Below the pieces are notes generated by a model. The model did no database searches. It saw only the letters and a program-made list of their open reading frames with translations, and was not told the DNA's origin. A stretch of DNA of 64,000 nucleotides, from assembly GCA_030550585.1 (NCBI GenBank), contig JAUQPB010000001.1:62001-126000 (forward strand). The letters are read 5' to 3'. Below are positions 53,800 to 62,942 of this stretch, in pieces. The stretch's first letter is position 1. The number at the start of each line of letters is the position of its first letter. This DNA is from Thermoproteota archaeon. GTDB lineage: Archaea; Thermoproteota; Thermoprotei_A; Sulfolobales; Ignisphaeraceae. A program made the translations under genes and the position numbers.

Positions 53800-54573
53800 A
53801 TGGGAAGGATTTTGAATCCATATGTAATTAGATTCGTTTCTTTTGCGAGAAAAAGCGGCAAAACAAGCTTAGCTTCGCAGATAGTTGCAAAGCTTAAGTC
53901 GAGGGGCTACATAGTTGGCGTAATTAAACATTCCTATGACGAAATCGATGTTGCTGACAAAGACAGCTATGTATACTCCAATGCCGGTGCCGATGTAGTT
54001 GTTGTTTCAGCGCCTAGCAAGGGCGCTGTATTCTATAGCAAGTGGGTTGACGATCTGAGCCACATTGTCAGATATCTCACCACACCAATAGTTGTTGTTG
54101 AAGGGTTTAGAGATTCGAGCATGGGAGACTCTGTAGCCATTGTCAACAAGGCTGAGGAGATAGGGTCTATAAAGAGCCTTAAAAACCTCATTGCCGTTGT
54201 TGCTAGCGAGGAGCTTGCAGACGCCTTGAGAGGAAAACACGAGTTTAAGGTCTTCACAAAAAGCGATGTAGATGAGCTGGCTAACCTAGTTGAGGACAAG
54301 GCTATTAGCTATATAGAGTCTCAGACACCAAAGTTAAACTGCGGGTATTGTGGCTTCGAGTCTTGTAGAACATTTGCAAAGGCTTTTGCAATGGGGAAAA
54401 CAGGTTGGTGTCCCGTTAAACTAGATGTCAAATTGATTGTAAATGATAGGAATGTGCCGCTAAACCCATTTGTTAAAAACGCTTTGAGGTCTACCATAGA
54501 AGGGTTTATATCGTCTCTCAAAGGGGTTGAGGATAATAGGAGAAGAATTGTTATCGAGATAAATCTTGACTGA
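53800..54573 (+). CDS. MobB-like P-loop protein fused to a C-terminal Fe-S domain
   Basis: A 257-residue fusion. Residues 1-160 resemble MobB, the GTP-binding adapter in molybdenum-cofactor synthesis: VSFARKSGKTSLASQIVAKLKSRGYIVGVIKH and DVVVVSAPSKGAVF. Residues 180-210 hold CGYCGFESCRTFAKAFAMGKTGWC, the four-cysteine [4Fe-4S] domain found in reductases. The P-loop is unusual (FARKSGKTS). The protein may bring guanylated cofactor or electrons to a molybdo- or tungstoenzyme. ATG 53800 is the leaderless start. NadE follows 20 bases downstream. Confidence 0.83.
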   Translation: MGRILNPYVIRFVSFARKSGKTSLASQIVAKLKSRGYIVGVIKHSYDEIDVADKDSYVYSNAGADVVVVSAPSKGAVFYSKWVDDLSHIVRYLTTPIVVVEGFRDSSMGDSVAIVNKAEEIGSIKSLKNLIAVVASEELADALRGKHEFKVFTKSDVDELANLVEDKAISYIESQTPKLNCGYCGFESCRTFAKAFAMGKTGWCPVKLDVKLIVNDRNVPLNPFVKNALRSTIEGFISSLKGVEDNRRRIVIEINLD

Positions 54574-54593
54574 ACACATTTCGGCGATGCTGT

Positions 54594-55457
54594 ATGAGAA
54601 TCACAATAGATGACATAACACAGATAGACTATAGCTTTGTGGAGGACTACCTATCAAAATTCTTGAAGAGCAGCCTGGCAGCTTCCGGCAAAAAAGGTTT
54701 TGTTATCGGAGTTAGCGGTGGTGTTGATTCTGCTACAGCCTATGCATTGGCTGTTAGAAGTGTGGGTAGAGAGAATGTCTTAGCCATTATAATGCCCGAC
54801 AAGAATACAACACCAAAAGAGGATGTGGATGACGCCATCGAGCTTGTCAACAGATTTGGCGGGAGGTACAACATTGTTGAAATATCTGATATAGTTGAAT
54901 CATATGTTAGAAGCATTCCAATAGCCTCAAACAGTGATACACTTGCTGTTGGGAATCTGAGAGCTAGAATCAGAATGTGTATTCTATACTACTACGCAAA
55001 TAAACTTGACTATTTGGTTCTTGGCACTAGTGATAGGAGCGAGTATCTAATTGGCTACTTCACAAAATATGGCGATGGTGCAACGGATATAGCGCCTCTA
55101 ATAGTGTTGCTGAAGACACAGGTTAGAAGATTTGGAGAGTTTCTAGGTGTTCCAAGAAAAATTATTGAAAAACCCAGTTCGCCAAGGCTTTGGCCCGGCC
55201 ATCTAGCTGAAGAGGAGCTTGGCCTAAGGTATGAAGATATTGATCTAGTTCTATTCACTTTTTTCGATCTTGGAATGCCAGTAAATATGATACCCGAGGC
55301 CACAGGGGTTAGCGAGGATGTTGTGAAGAGGGTTATACACATGTATTCTGCTTCTTCGCATAAGAGGATCGGCATTTTAATGCCTGATGCAAAGCCTGTT
55401 ATAGAGCATGTAACAGGGTCGATATATGCAAGGCTTAGGAGGAGTCACACAAAATAA
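54594..55457 (+). CDS. nadE: NAD synthetase, ammonia-dependent
   Basis: A 287-residue NadE. PP-loop GVSGGVDSATAYALAVR near residue 40; VVxxxP-like NLRARIRMCILYYYAN and VLGTSDRSEYLIGYFTKYGDGATDIAP near residue 145-170 are diagnostic. It amidates deamido-NAD with ammonia; there is no glutaminase domain. It lies 20 bases after the MobB/Fe-S gene. Confidence 0.95.
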   Translation: MRITIDDITQIDYSFVEDYLSKFLKSSLAASGKKGFVIGVSGGVDSATAYALAVRSVGRENVLAIIMPDKNTTPKEDVDDAIELVNRFGGRYNIVEISDIVESYVRSIPIASNSDTLAVGNLRARIRMCILYYYANKLDYLVLGTSDRSEYLIGYFTKYGDGATDIAPLIVLLKTQVRRFGEFLGVPRKIIEKPSSPRLWPGHLAEEELGLRYEDIDLVLFTFFDLGMPVNMIPEATGVSEDVVKRVIHMYSASSHKRIGILMPDAKPVIEHVTGSIYARLRRSHTK

Positions 55458-55548
55458 TCTGCTCTTTCTATGCAAACCAATTGTCAATGGCGTCTCCAAT
55501 TTTATATTATCTTGAAATATTTTAATTCTTGTAGCGTGATAAAAGTTG

Positions 55549-56001
55549 GTGGCTCTCGTGGAGTATGTGTATAGACCAAGCGACGATATTGAAAATCTTC
55601 TAGAAGAGGCTTCAAACCCACAGCTAGCCGACCCTATAAAGGTTATACTGCTCTACACATACTTTGAAAAGGTTTCTGCAAACGTAATTGTAGCTTCCGG
55701 TGAGAGAAAGTTAAAGGCCATCCTATGTAGACTCTCTTCTAAAAAGAGGATAAACAGGGCTTTGGCAATACTGAGAAAAGGGGGTTTTCTTTCGGAGGAC
55801 GAATACAAGGCTATTAGAAGAGTTGCTAGGGTTCTTCGATGCCTAAGAAATACCTTTTTGCATCAGGTCTGCGAATCGTCTTGCCCATCTATAGACCTTG
55901 GAGAGGCAATAAACGTGGCTAGACTGTTTAGCTTAAGGGCTAGGGAGTACATAGACAAGGTATTGAATAGCTGGTCTGTAGACTCTCCAAAAAGCCTTTA
56001 A
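55549..56001 (+). CDS. Small HEPN-like protein, possible RNase
   Basis: About 150 residues, helical. RCLRNTFLHQ near residue 109 contains the RNxxxH form of the HEPN RNase motif (R-X4-H with Asn after Arg). The rest (SANVIVASGERKLKAILCRLSSKKRINRAL) is consistent with the DUF4145-like side of the superfamily. No MNT partner is adjacent; its neighbours are NadE and TtuA. Start codon is uncertain: GTG 55549 chosen because TATA-like ATATTTTAATTC is about 25-30 bases upstream, TTG 55546 is the track start. Confidence 0.6.
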   Translation: MALVEYVYRPSDDIENLLEEASNPQLADPIKVILLYTYFEKVSANVIVASGERKLKAILCRLSSKKRINRALAILRKGGFLSEDEYKAIRRVARVLRCLRNTFLHQVCESSCPSIDLGEAINVARLFSLRAREYIDKVLNSWSVDSPKSL

Positions 56002-56027
56002 CTATGCTAAACAGAGCAATATTTTAA

Positions 56028-57020
56028 ATGAAGTCCGGCAAAGAGATTAGATGCTCTTTATGTAGAGAACCGGCTGTCACAAGGATAGCCTATGCAAAGC
56101 TGTGGCTATGCAAAAAACATTTTATTGAGTTCATTGAGAAAAGGATTTTAGAAACCATCAATAGATATAGACTTGCTGGACGAGGACAGAGGATACTGGT
56201 TGCTGTATCCGGAGGCAAAGACAGTATCACAACGCTTTATATGCTTCACAAAGCATCTATGGAAATGGGTTTCAAGGTAATTGCTCTACACATAGACTTG
56301 GGTATAGGGATGTACTCAAAGATCTCGCGGGAAACCGTAGAACATTTCTGTCAATCGCTTAGAATCCCACTCATTACGCTAGATCTCAAGACTCTCACAG
56401 GCTATAGCCTACCTGAGTTTGTGCACAAAACGAGAAGACCTCCATGTAGCATATGCGGCTTGTTAAAAAGGTATTTGATAAATGTTGTTGCACAAGAGAT
56501 TAAGGCTGATGCTGTAGCGCTTGGACATCACCTCGACGACCTACTGCCATATATATTCAAAAACTTTATTCTTCAAAACCTCTTCGAAATATCTAAACTC
56601 GGCCCTAGAACAGAGAGCGAAAATGGTCTTGTCGGCAGGATAAGACCTCTATACGAGGTTTCAGAACATGAGATAGCTCTCTACGCAAAACTTTCTAACC
56701 TGCCTTTTGTAGATGAGGAGTGTCCCTACGCAGGTAAGAAGAATCTTGATAAGCAGGTCAAGGAGTTCTTAAATAGTTTAGAGAGTCTGCATCCCGGAAT
56801 CAAAATATCTTTTGCAAGAGCTGTGGCACGGAATATCCATGTATACAAAGCGCTTTCTACCACAAAACCATTGAAAAAATGTATGGTTTGTGGAGCTCCA
56901 TCAAATGATGACATATGTTCTTTTTGCAAGCTAACCAATAGAGTGGCTGGAAAACCACTTGGAGCTGAGGTGAGACTAAAAATAAGAGATGCGCTTTCTT
57001 CTCTAGGTCTGTTAGAATGA
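56028..57020 (+). CDS. ttuA: TtuA/Ncs6-type tRNA thiolation enzyme
   Basis: A 330-residue PP-loop ATPase. N-terminal zinc finger CSLCREPAVTRIAYAKLWLC, PP-loop VAVSGGKDSITTL near residue 62, PPCSICGLLKRYL (Cys ligands of the [4Fe-4S] cluster) near residue 146, GHHLDDLLP, and a C-terminal CMVCGAPSNDDICSFC zinc finger. This double-zinc layout marks TtuA/TtcA group II enzymes that 2-thiolate tRNA (s2T54 or s2U34). The next gene (JAMM protease) overlaps by ATGA. The sulfur donor would be a ubiquitin-like carrier. Confidence 0.9.
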   Translation: MKSGKEIRCSLCREPAVTRIAYAKLWLCKKHFIEFIEKRILETINRYRLAGRGQRILVAVSGGKDSITTLYMLHKASMEMGFKVIALHIDLGIGMYSKISRETVEHFCQSLRIPLITLDLKTLTGYSLPEFVHKTRRPPCSICGLLKRYLINVVAQEIKADAVALGHHLDDLLPYIFKNFILQNLFEISKLGPRTESENGLVGRIRPLYEVSEHEIALYAKLSNLPFVDEECPYAGKKNLDKQVKEFLNSLESLHPGIKISFARAVARNIHVYKALSTTKPLKKCMVCGAPSNDDICSFCKLTNRVAGKPLGAEVRLKIRDALSSLGLLE

Positions 57021-57436
57021 GACTAAAAATACCGAAAAAAGTTTTTGAAGTGCTGATAGAGATTGCCACTAATAGCTCTGATGAGATTGTCCTCATAGGA
57101 GTTGGAAATACAAAGGAAGGCGATATTATAATCAGCGAATTTTTTAAATGTAGGAACATTGCTGAAAATACTAAAATAGAATTTAAGGCAGACCCCCTAT
57201 GTATATATACAGCATATAAATACGCTGAAAGGAATGGGCTAGAGATTGTGGCTATTATCCACAGCCATCCTGCACCACCATATCCGAGCAACCTTGACAT
57301 GAAAAACATGAGGCTTTGGGACATACCATGGATAATAATAGATAGTTTAACAGGAGCCTCAAAAGCCTGGATGGTCGATGACAATGTCGTTGAGGTGCCT
57401 ATAGAATTTGTGGATGATGATTGTGGCCGTAACTGA
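57017..57436 (+). CDS. JAMM/MPN+ metalloprotease, likely carrier-processing
   Basis: A 139-residue JAB1/MPN protein. IVAIIHSHPAPPYPSNLDMKNM near residue 75 is a full JAMM motif (HxHPxxxxxPSxxD), and an upstream glutamate is available in SSDEIVLIGVG. Its first four bases overlap the ttuA stop, so both are made together. In archaea JAMM proteases cut ubiquitin-like SAMP/TtuB proteins from conjugates or expose their Gly-Gly tail, which fits a role in the same sulfur-relay pathway. No ubiquitin-like gene is in the window. Confidence 0.88.
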   Translation: MRLKIPKKVFEVLIEIATNSSDEIVLIGVGNTKEGDIIISEFFKCRNIAENTKIEFKADPLCIYTAYKYAERNGLEIVAIIHSHPAPPYPSNLDMKNMRLWDIPWIIIDSLTGASKAWMVDDNVVEVPIEFVDDDCGRN

Positions 57437-57596
57437 GTTTTGATGATAGGTGGGCTTTTCTGATCGACTTCTCTAATTTTGATCTCGAGAGACGCAAATT
57501 GTGGGATGATTAAGGATTGAAACATGTTTCAAGATGACTTGATGTTTTGGAAAAATTCTAGGTCTAGAGATTTTGACGCATATTAAAGCACTTGAA

Positions 57597-59159
57597 TTAG
57601 AATATTGGAGCCTTTACTAAGTCAGCGTAGTACTCCCTCAAGACCCTCTGCATGCTTGCTCTAGGTATGAAGGATCTAAATGCTGAGAGGGCTATACCAT
57701 AGTATCTCTCGGGATTGTTCTTATACAAATTAAATATCTGTAAGAGCTTGGCCTTCAACTCTGCATATTCCCTTTCGTTGATTTCACCAGCTCTCTGGCT
57801 GTAGACATCTATCGGATCTCTTATGTCTTCTCCAAAGAGCCACCCATTCACATGGTCTACGATAAACTCTAGCGCCCCGCCATCTCTTGAGGCAAGAGTT
57901 GGAACAGCATTTATGGCTGCTTTCATGAAGCTTGTGCCGCATGCCTCAAGCCCTGAGAACGGTGTGAACAATAGCAGATCCCCAGATGATAGAACTATCT
58001 TTGCCTTTTGAATGTCATAGTCATGTATGTATACAACGTTTGGCAGCTCGTTGTGTAGCTTCTTAAACAGTTTCATGTATTCGAGGCCCACATAGTCATA
58101 TGGATGGGCTTTCCCTCCAAGTACAAAGAGTATTGGCATGTCTTTGAGTTCTCTAGCAAGTTTTATAGCCATCCAAGGTCTTTTATACTCTGTTATCCTT
58201 CTAGCCCAGACAACAACGAATTTGTCATCTATTGTAACATCCTTTTTGTATTGCTGGAGAAAAGTTTCAAAGCGGTTTCTAATCCTTTCTCTAATCTTTA
58301 CAAGAGCATCTAGACTTATTGACGTTGCTGAGTAGAGTTTTTTAAGCTCTTCATGCATCCACCTATCGATGTTTACACCATTGGTTATATAGCCAAGCTT
58401 GTCGCTGAAGTGCGGAAATATTCTAAGGAGAACATCGTAGTGTTTGGCTGATACAGCAAACGCTTGCTCTGCAACGGCAAGACCTATTTCAGTTAGATAC
58501 ACCTCCGACTCTATGAATCTATATTCATATTCTAGCGACAGGAGATCCCTTGGAAATGATGGGTGGCCCCATATGCCGGCGGTGTGTATAACCATTCTAT
58601 ACTTTCCAGGGATTCTAAGCTGAAGGGGCAGCAAAGCTGTGTACGCTTCTTGAAGATCTATATATGCTATGTCCTCCAATCCAATGTTTCTTCTGATATA
58701 CTCTGCCGCCGCCTTTGCTAGCAGTGTGTATTTGTAGAACTTTTCTTCTGTAGAGTCTTCAATGTATATTCTATCAACTATTTTACTAGCCCAAGCAGGG
58801 CTGTCAACATTGAAGAAAACTGTTTTTGCAGTTCCATATGTATATTCCAAAGCCTCTACAACTACATCACTATTTCTCAACTTTATCGTAAACTTGTCGC
58901 CAGGCTTTAGCATATTGAGAAATTCTTGGGGCTGTGGCTGGGGCTTTGGCTTCGGAGTACCATCTGGATCAAATTCGTAGTCTACATAACCATTCTTATA
59001 GAGAAGTGTTAGAACAACATATCTCATCCCCATTTTCCCAGCAGCATAAAACTTGTCTCCCTCTAAAACCCCTAGACCACCTGCATATGTGTAACCTGAT
59101 TCTAGCGCTAGATCAGGTGTTATGCTAATCGCATAAGCATCTCTTCTTACACTACTCAA
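57597..59159 (-). CDS. Alpha-glucan (glycogen/maltodextrin) phosphorylase, short archaeal type
   Basis: A 520-residue GT35-like enzyme. YTYAGGLGVLEGDKFYAAGKMG near the start, YITNGVNIDRWM, VVWARRITEYKRPWMAIKL, and TPFSGLEACGTSFMKAAINAVPTLASRDGGALEF, whose lysine in SFMKAAI matches the PLP lysine of phosphorylases. It would release glucose-1-phosphate from glycogen-like chains. It is shorter than bacterial phosphorylases (about 800 aa), as in other archaea. A KPKPQPQPQ linker near residue 70 is a local oddity. Confidence 0.88.
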   Translation of the reverse strand: MSSVRRDAYAISITPDLALESGYTYAGGLGVLEGDKFYAAGKMGMRYVVLTLLYKNGYVDYEFDPDGTPKPKPQPQPQEFLNMLKPGDKFTIKLRNSDVVVEALEYTYGTAKTVFFNVDSPAWASKIVDRIYIEDSTEEKFYKYTLLAKAAAEYIRRNIGLEDIAYIDLQEAYTALLPLQLRIPGKYRMVIHTAGIWGHPSFPRDLLSLEYEYRFIESEVYLTEIGLAVAEQAFAVSAKHYDVLLRIFPHFSDKLGYITNGVNIDRWMHEELKKLYSATSISLDALVKIRERIRNRFETFLQQYKKDVTIDDKFVVVWARRITEYKRPWMAIKLARELKDMPILFVLGGKAHPYDYVGLEYMKLFKKLHNELPNVVYIHDYDIQKAKIVLSSGDLLLFTPFSGLEACGTSFMKAAINAVPTLASRDGGALEFIVDHVNGWLFGEDIRDPIDVYSQRAGEINEREYAELKAKLLQIFNLYKNNPERYYGIALSAFRSFIPRASMQRVLREYYADLVKAPIF

Positions 59160-59283
59160 AAGTTTTCACCATAGTAATTTCTATGTTGTCACAGATATTA
59201 AAACGCTATCAGCTTTCAATAGAGTATCTAGAGGAAAGATATATACTGTAAGAACCGTTATATTGACAGCTATTGGATAAACT

Positions 59284-60548
59284 TCAATGCAGGGCTATAG
59301 CCGGTACCCACAGTAGGGCGAGGTATATCAAGGTGTTTACAGCTGTTACGATAACCCCTATCCTTAGGAACTCTGTAAACGATATTGATGTGCTCATCTT
59401 TGACTCTAGATACTCAATTATTATTATATTCGATGCTGCGCCAAGAAGCGTTAGGTTCCCAGCTATTGTAGATGCCATTGCTAGTGTTATCCAAGATAGT
59501 TGGTCGTTGCTTGCATATCCAAGGCTCTTCATATAGTCTATAACCAGTTTTGTGAAAGGCACATTGCTTATGACCTAGCTTACAACTATAGACGCAGCTG
59601 TTATAGAGAGTATATCCATTATGCCACTGAGCTTCCTCGGTATGAATATGTTTAGAAGTGGGTTTAGAACACCACTTCTCCAAACCCCCTCCATAGTTAT
59701 AAACATCGTTATGAAGAATATTATTGTCCCCCAATCAACATTCGATAGAACCTTTCTCAGATTCCTAAACATTATGTATAGAGCAGCCGCTATTATAAAT
59801 GGTATGAACCCCCTCTTAGATATGTAGGGCAAACCCATTATCTGCAGAACATCATTGACGATAAGAGCTGCTATAGAGGATAGCAACCCTATGACCCCCC
59901 GTAGCGCTTCTCTCCTATCCTTTATGGCCTCATGGGGTACTAAGGCAAGTTGAACCCTCTTATTCTCTATCCTAAAATACTTTATGATTATATATGGCGT
60001 CACCAAGAGGTTTATGATGGTTGGTATAATCAGATAATTCACAAATCTTATGAAGGGGCCTCTAGACCAGATCTCTCAGCTATCAAAACGTTTTGCGGAT
60101 TTCCAATGGGTGTTGTAACAGAGCCTATTGTAAGCGAGAATGCGAGTAGGAGGAACATAGCCTTTGGATCAACGTCAATAGCTCTTGCAATAGTGTATGC
60201 TATTGGAGGTCCCATGAACGCTACAGTATCGTTCATTGCTATAGCTGCTAGAAGACCAAACAATATAGATGAGGCATATATCACCGTATACCTGCTTTTG
60301 AAGCGACCAATAAACCATGTGGAGATGGCTTCTAGAACCCCTGACACCTCGGCCAATCCAACTATTGAGAACATGCCAATTAAAAACAGTATTACATCAA
60401 GGTCGATAACATTGTCTAGCTCATCTGGTTTAACCAATCTGAAGAGAATTGTTATAAACGATAGAAAGGCCATTATGCTCCACACAGGTGTCTGGGGCCT
60501 GCGACTTCTAGCTATGAGTGATGCTATAAGCAGTATGACTATTATCAA
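59284..60548 (-). pseudogene. ArsB/NhaD-type ion transporter with frameshift and amber stop
   Basis: Three minus-strand ORFs (60048-60548, 59575-60042, 59284-59562) are pieces of one transporter of the IT/NhaD/ArsB group, about 420 residues: MNDTVAFMGPPIA, GSVTTPIGNPQN, DVDWGTIIFFITMFI-like and SNVPFTKLV. The first break is at a run of four G on the plus strand (60055-60058); one more base would give GLEAPFIRFVNYLII without a stop. The second is an in-frame TAG at 59575-59577 between IVVS and VISNVPF. Both domains remain well conserved, so decay is recent or the sequence has errors. The start TTG 60548 is tentative. Confidence 0.75.
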
Positions 60549-60650
60549 CCCAGCTAAATTCTCATAGTTTATAACTCATCAAACTTGGGTTTGATAACTG
60601 TGGAGAAAACAAAAAGCTTTTCTATTAAATTCTGTATGTATAGTTGTTTT

Positions 60651-62039
60651 CTAACCTTTGTCAAGCCTCTTTATCGATGGGGGTATTAGACCCCCTCTTT
60701 CAACAAACTTTTTTGTATCGTATCTAGGCACATTCATGACTACGGTTGATCCTAGCAGCCCCCCAAAGTCAACCACATCACCTGGTTTTGCATTTGGTAC
60801 AGGTATTATTCTAACCCCAAGTGCTTTGTCGAGTGCTATTCCAACAGCCATAACATCTAGTATTAGAGCGGCTATTGTTTCTGGCGGTGTATCACCTGGA
60901 ATTGCAACCATGTCTATTCCGGTGTTGCAGACAGCCATCATGGCCTCTAGCCTATCTATCGTTATAGCCCCTAGCATAGCTGCTCTAGTCATCCCCCAGT
61001 CCTCGCTAACTGGTATAAATGCCCCACTCAATCCCCCTATACTCGAAGTTGCCATTGCACCGCCCTTCTTAACCGCGTCAACCAATATATATAGAGCTGC
61101 TATACTGCCAGGGGCTCCGGCAACCTCCAAGCCCATCGCCTCCAATATTCTTGCAACGCTATCCCCTATTTTTGGCGATGGAGCGACAGAAAGGTCGACA
61201 ATACCGAACTGTGCGCCTATCTCCTTAGCAACCTCTCTCCCGATAAGCTCACCCAGCCTAGTTATCTTGAATGCTGCCCTCTTCACATAGTCGTGCAATG
61301 TTCTCATATCAGCTTTTTCTCCAAGCCTCTTAATGACAGCCTCTATCACCCCAGGGCCGCTAACAGCAACATTGACAACTGTTTCCGGCTCTCCGAGACC
61401 GTGGTAAGCCCCTGGTACGAATGGGTTGTCCTCTGGGGCATTAGCCATAACAGCGAATCTTGTGCATCCAATTCCCTTCGGAGTCTTGTGGGCAAGGTCA
61501 ACAATTTTTCTAGAGACTGTGTTAACCGCATCGACGTTTATTCCAGTGTATGTTGATGCTGCGTTAATCATGGATGCTATTGTCTGTGTCGATGCTAGTG
61601 CATCTGGAAACGACTCTATTACAGCTATATCTCCATGTGTAAAGCCTTTGTGTACAAAGGCTGAGTACCCACCAACATAGTCTATTCCAATGCTTGTGGC
61701 AATCCTATCAATTGCTTTAGCGATCTCTATTCCAGCCTCAACAGCCTTGTCGATACTGTTCTTAGCTATAGCCTCTAGAACAATTGATATCGGTGTCAAC
61801 GCAATTCTCTTGGTAACTATCTTTACACCATATTTGTTGGCAACTTTGTCAACAGCTTTAACCAGCTTCTCGCCATATACACCAACCTTTCTCTCTACAC
61901 AGCCAATAGAGTCTGCTACGTTATGCGATATACAATCCTGGATGCTTAAACCAAGTGTTACAGACCTTATGTCCAGATCTTGAAAAAGTAGCATCTCAAC
62001 AACTTCTCCAATTTCCTCAGGAGCGAATATCCTTGGCAA
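60651..62039 (-). CDS. UPF0210 (DUF711, PFL-like) protein
   Basis: A 462-residue UPF0210/COG2848 protein: the family has a glycyl-radical-enzyme-like fold but unknown activity. Typical stretches are MANAPEDNPFVPGAYHGLGEPE, DLSVAPSPKIGDSVARILEAMGLE and CNTGIDMVAIPGDTPPETIAALILD. The start is TTG 62039 (MPRIFAPEEIGEV), right after the ACT-domain gene with AGGGTGT before it. In many bacteria and archaea this gene follows the UPF0237 ACT-domain gene, as here. Confidence 0.92.
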   Translation of the reverse strand: MPRIFAPEEIGEVVEMLLFQDLDIRSVTLGLSIQDCISHNVADSIGCVERKVGVYGEKLVKAVDKVANKYGVKIVTKRIALTPISIVLEAIAKNSIDKAVEAGIEIAKAIDRIATSIGIDYVGGYSAFVHKGFTHGDIAVIESFPDALASTQTIASMINAASTYTGINVDAVNTVSRKIVDLAHKTPKGIGCTRFAVMANAPEDNPFVPGAYHGLGEPETVVNVAVSGPGVIEAVIKRLGEKADMRTLHDYVKRAAFKITRLGELIGREVAKEIGAQFGIVDLSVAPSPKIGDSVARILEAMGLEVAGAPGSIAALYILVDAVKKGGAMATSSIGGLSGAFIPVSEDWGMTRAAMLGAITIDRLEAMMAVCNTGIDMVAIPGDTPPETIAALILDVMAVGIALDKALGVRIIPVPNAKPGDVVDFGGLLGSTVVMNVPRYDTKKFVERGGLIPPSIKRLDKG

Positions 62040-62042
62040 GCG

Positions 62043-62348
62043 CTACACCCTCTGCATAGCCCTGAAAACAGCAATATGATTAACGCTCACCTCAACACCG
62101 AGATCCCTACCCTTTGCAATAAGCTCTTCTCTAAGCTTAGGCAAGTCGATTCTACCTGTAGACAAATCGACGATCATTATCATGCTGAAAATTCCTCTAA
62201 CAACTGTCTGGGAAATGTCAACAATATTCACATTGTATTTTGCTAGAACAGATGTTATGCCAGCTACAATACCAGGTTTGTCAGCACCGATAACTGTTAT
62301 AACGGCTAGGCTCTCATCTGAAGCTCTATCAAGATCGCTATGCAGCAT
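62043..62348 (-). CDS. ACT-domain protein UPF0237
   Basis: A 101-residue single ACT domain from ATG 62348 (the track uses GTG 62363): AVITVIGADKPGIVAGITSVLAKYNVNIVDISQTVVRGIFSMIMIVDL is the classical amino-acid-sensing fold. It lies three bases before the UPF0210 gene, so the two form the well-known regulator/enzyme-like pair of unknown function. The likely ligand is an amino acid, by family. Confidence 0.92.
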   Translation of the reverse strand: MLHSDLDRASDESLAVITVIGADKPGIVAGITSVLAKYNVNIVDISQTVVRGIFSMIMIVDLSTGRIDLPKLREELIAKGRDLGVEVSVNHIAVFRAMQRV

Positions 62349-62570
62349 GGCTTCTCGTACCACAGCGAATATTAGTTACATAGTAATGCATAAAAATATT
62401 ACTGAATCTAGAATCAGGTTCCAGAAGAAGCGCATTTCAGAAAATGTGATGAGCTCAGGCGACTCTGAATAGTGATGTGGTCAGCCTTGGCTGAACCAAC
62501 TTGGCACAACAACCACTTTTAATTGCTGCCAGCAAGCAACATTTTTGTGGTGGTTTTCGTGGATTTGAAG

Positions 62571-62942
62571 ATGTATAGACTAACATTTGAGAGCAAAGGC
62601 TATGAGGCACAGGATATAACAGCACATATAGCTAATGTTATTAGGGAGAGTGGTCTTGTAAATGGAATAGCAGTTCTATATACCAATGAGAGGGGCTGTA
62701 GCGTTACTGAAATAGAGTATGAGCCTGAACTACTCGCAGACCTCGAACAGCTTCTTCATAGAGTTGGATGTGTAGACAAGTCGCTTTGCAATGTGATAAT
62801 AGGGAAAAATGTCTTTGTACCTGTTGTAAAAGGATCCATGTTTCTAGGCCAGTTCAAGAGAATAGTATTTGTAGATATATCCAGAATCGAGGGAAGCAAG
62901 TCTGTGGTGCTTGTCCTTGAAGGTGTATTCAAAGGTAATTGA
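62571..62942 (+). CDS. YjbQ/UPF0047-like protein, degenerate copy 1
   Basis: About 123 residues from ATG 62571 (MYRLTFESKGYEAQDITAHIANVI). The front part follows YjbQ (DIT.HI..V..SGL.NG) but the usual HTT motif is replaced by YTNERGCSVTEIEYEP. The end (VIIGKNVFVPVVKGSMFLGQFKRIVFVDIS) is recognisable, but the His-rich middle (Y..HG..NA.AHL) is missing. YjbQ forms trimers with a His-based metal or phosphate site. TATA-like CTTTTAATTG (62516) supports a start near 62559-62571; the track start 62523 is too early. Confidence 0.7.
   Translation: MYRLTFESKGYEAQDITAHIANVIRESGLVNGIAVLYTNERGCSVTEIEYEPELLADLEQLLHRVGCVDKSLCNVIIGKNVFVPVVKGSMFLGQFKRIVFVDISRIEGSKSVVLVLEGVFKGN

Noticed and set aside
57438-57463. 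TTGATGAT followed by CTGA as a possible C/D-box sRNA
   Set aside because: Only half of the C-D'-C'-D set is present; no second C'/D pair at proper spacing.
57495-57522. GATTAAGGATTGAAAC resembles the end of crenarchaeal CRISPR repeats
   Set aside because: It occurs once only; no second copy with spacer-length distance is present and no cas gene is in the window.
59950-60567. 205-residue plus-strand ORF opposite the transporter
   Set aside because: Antisense shadow; the minus-strand frames carry the recognisable transporter motifs.
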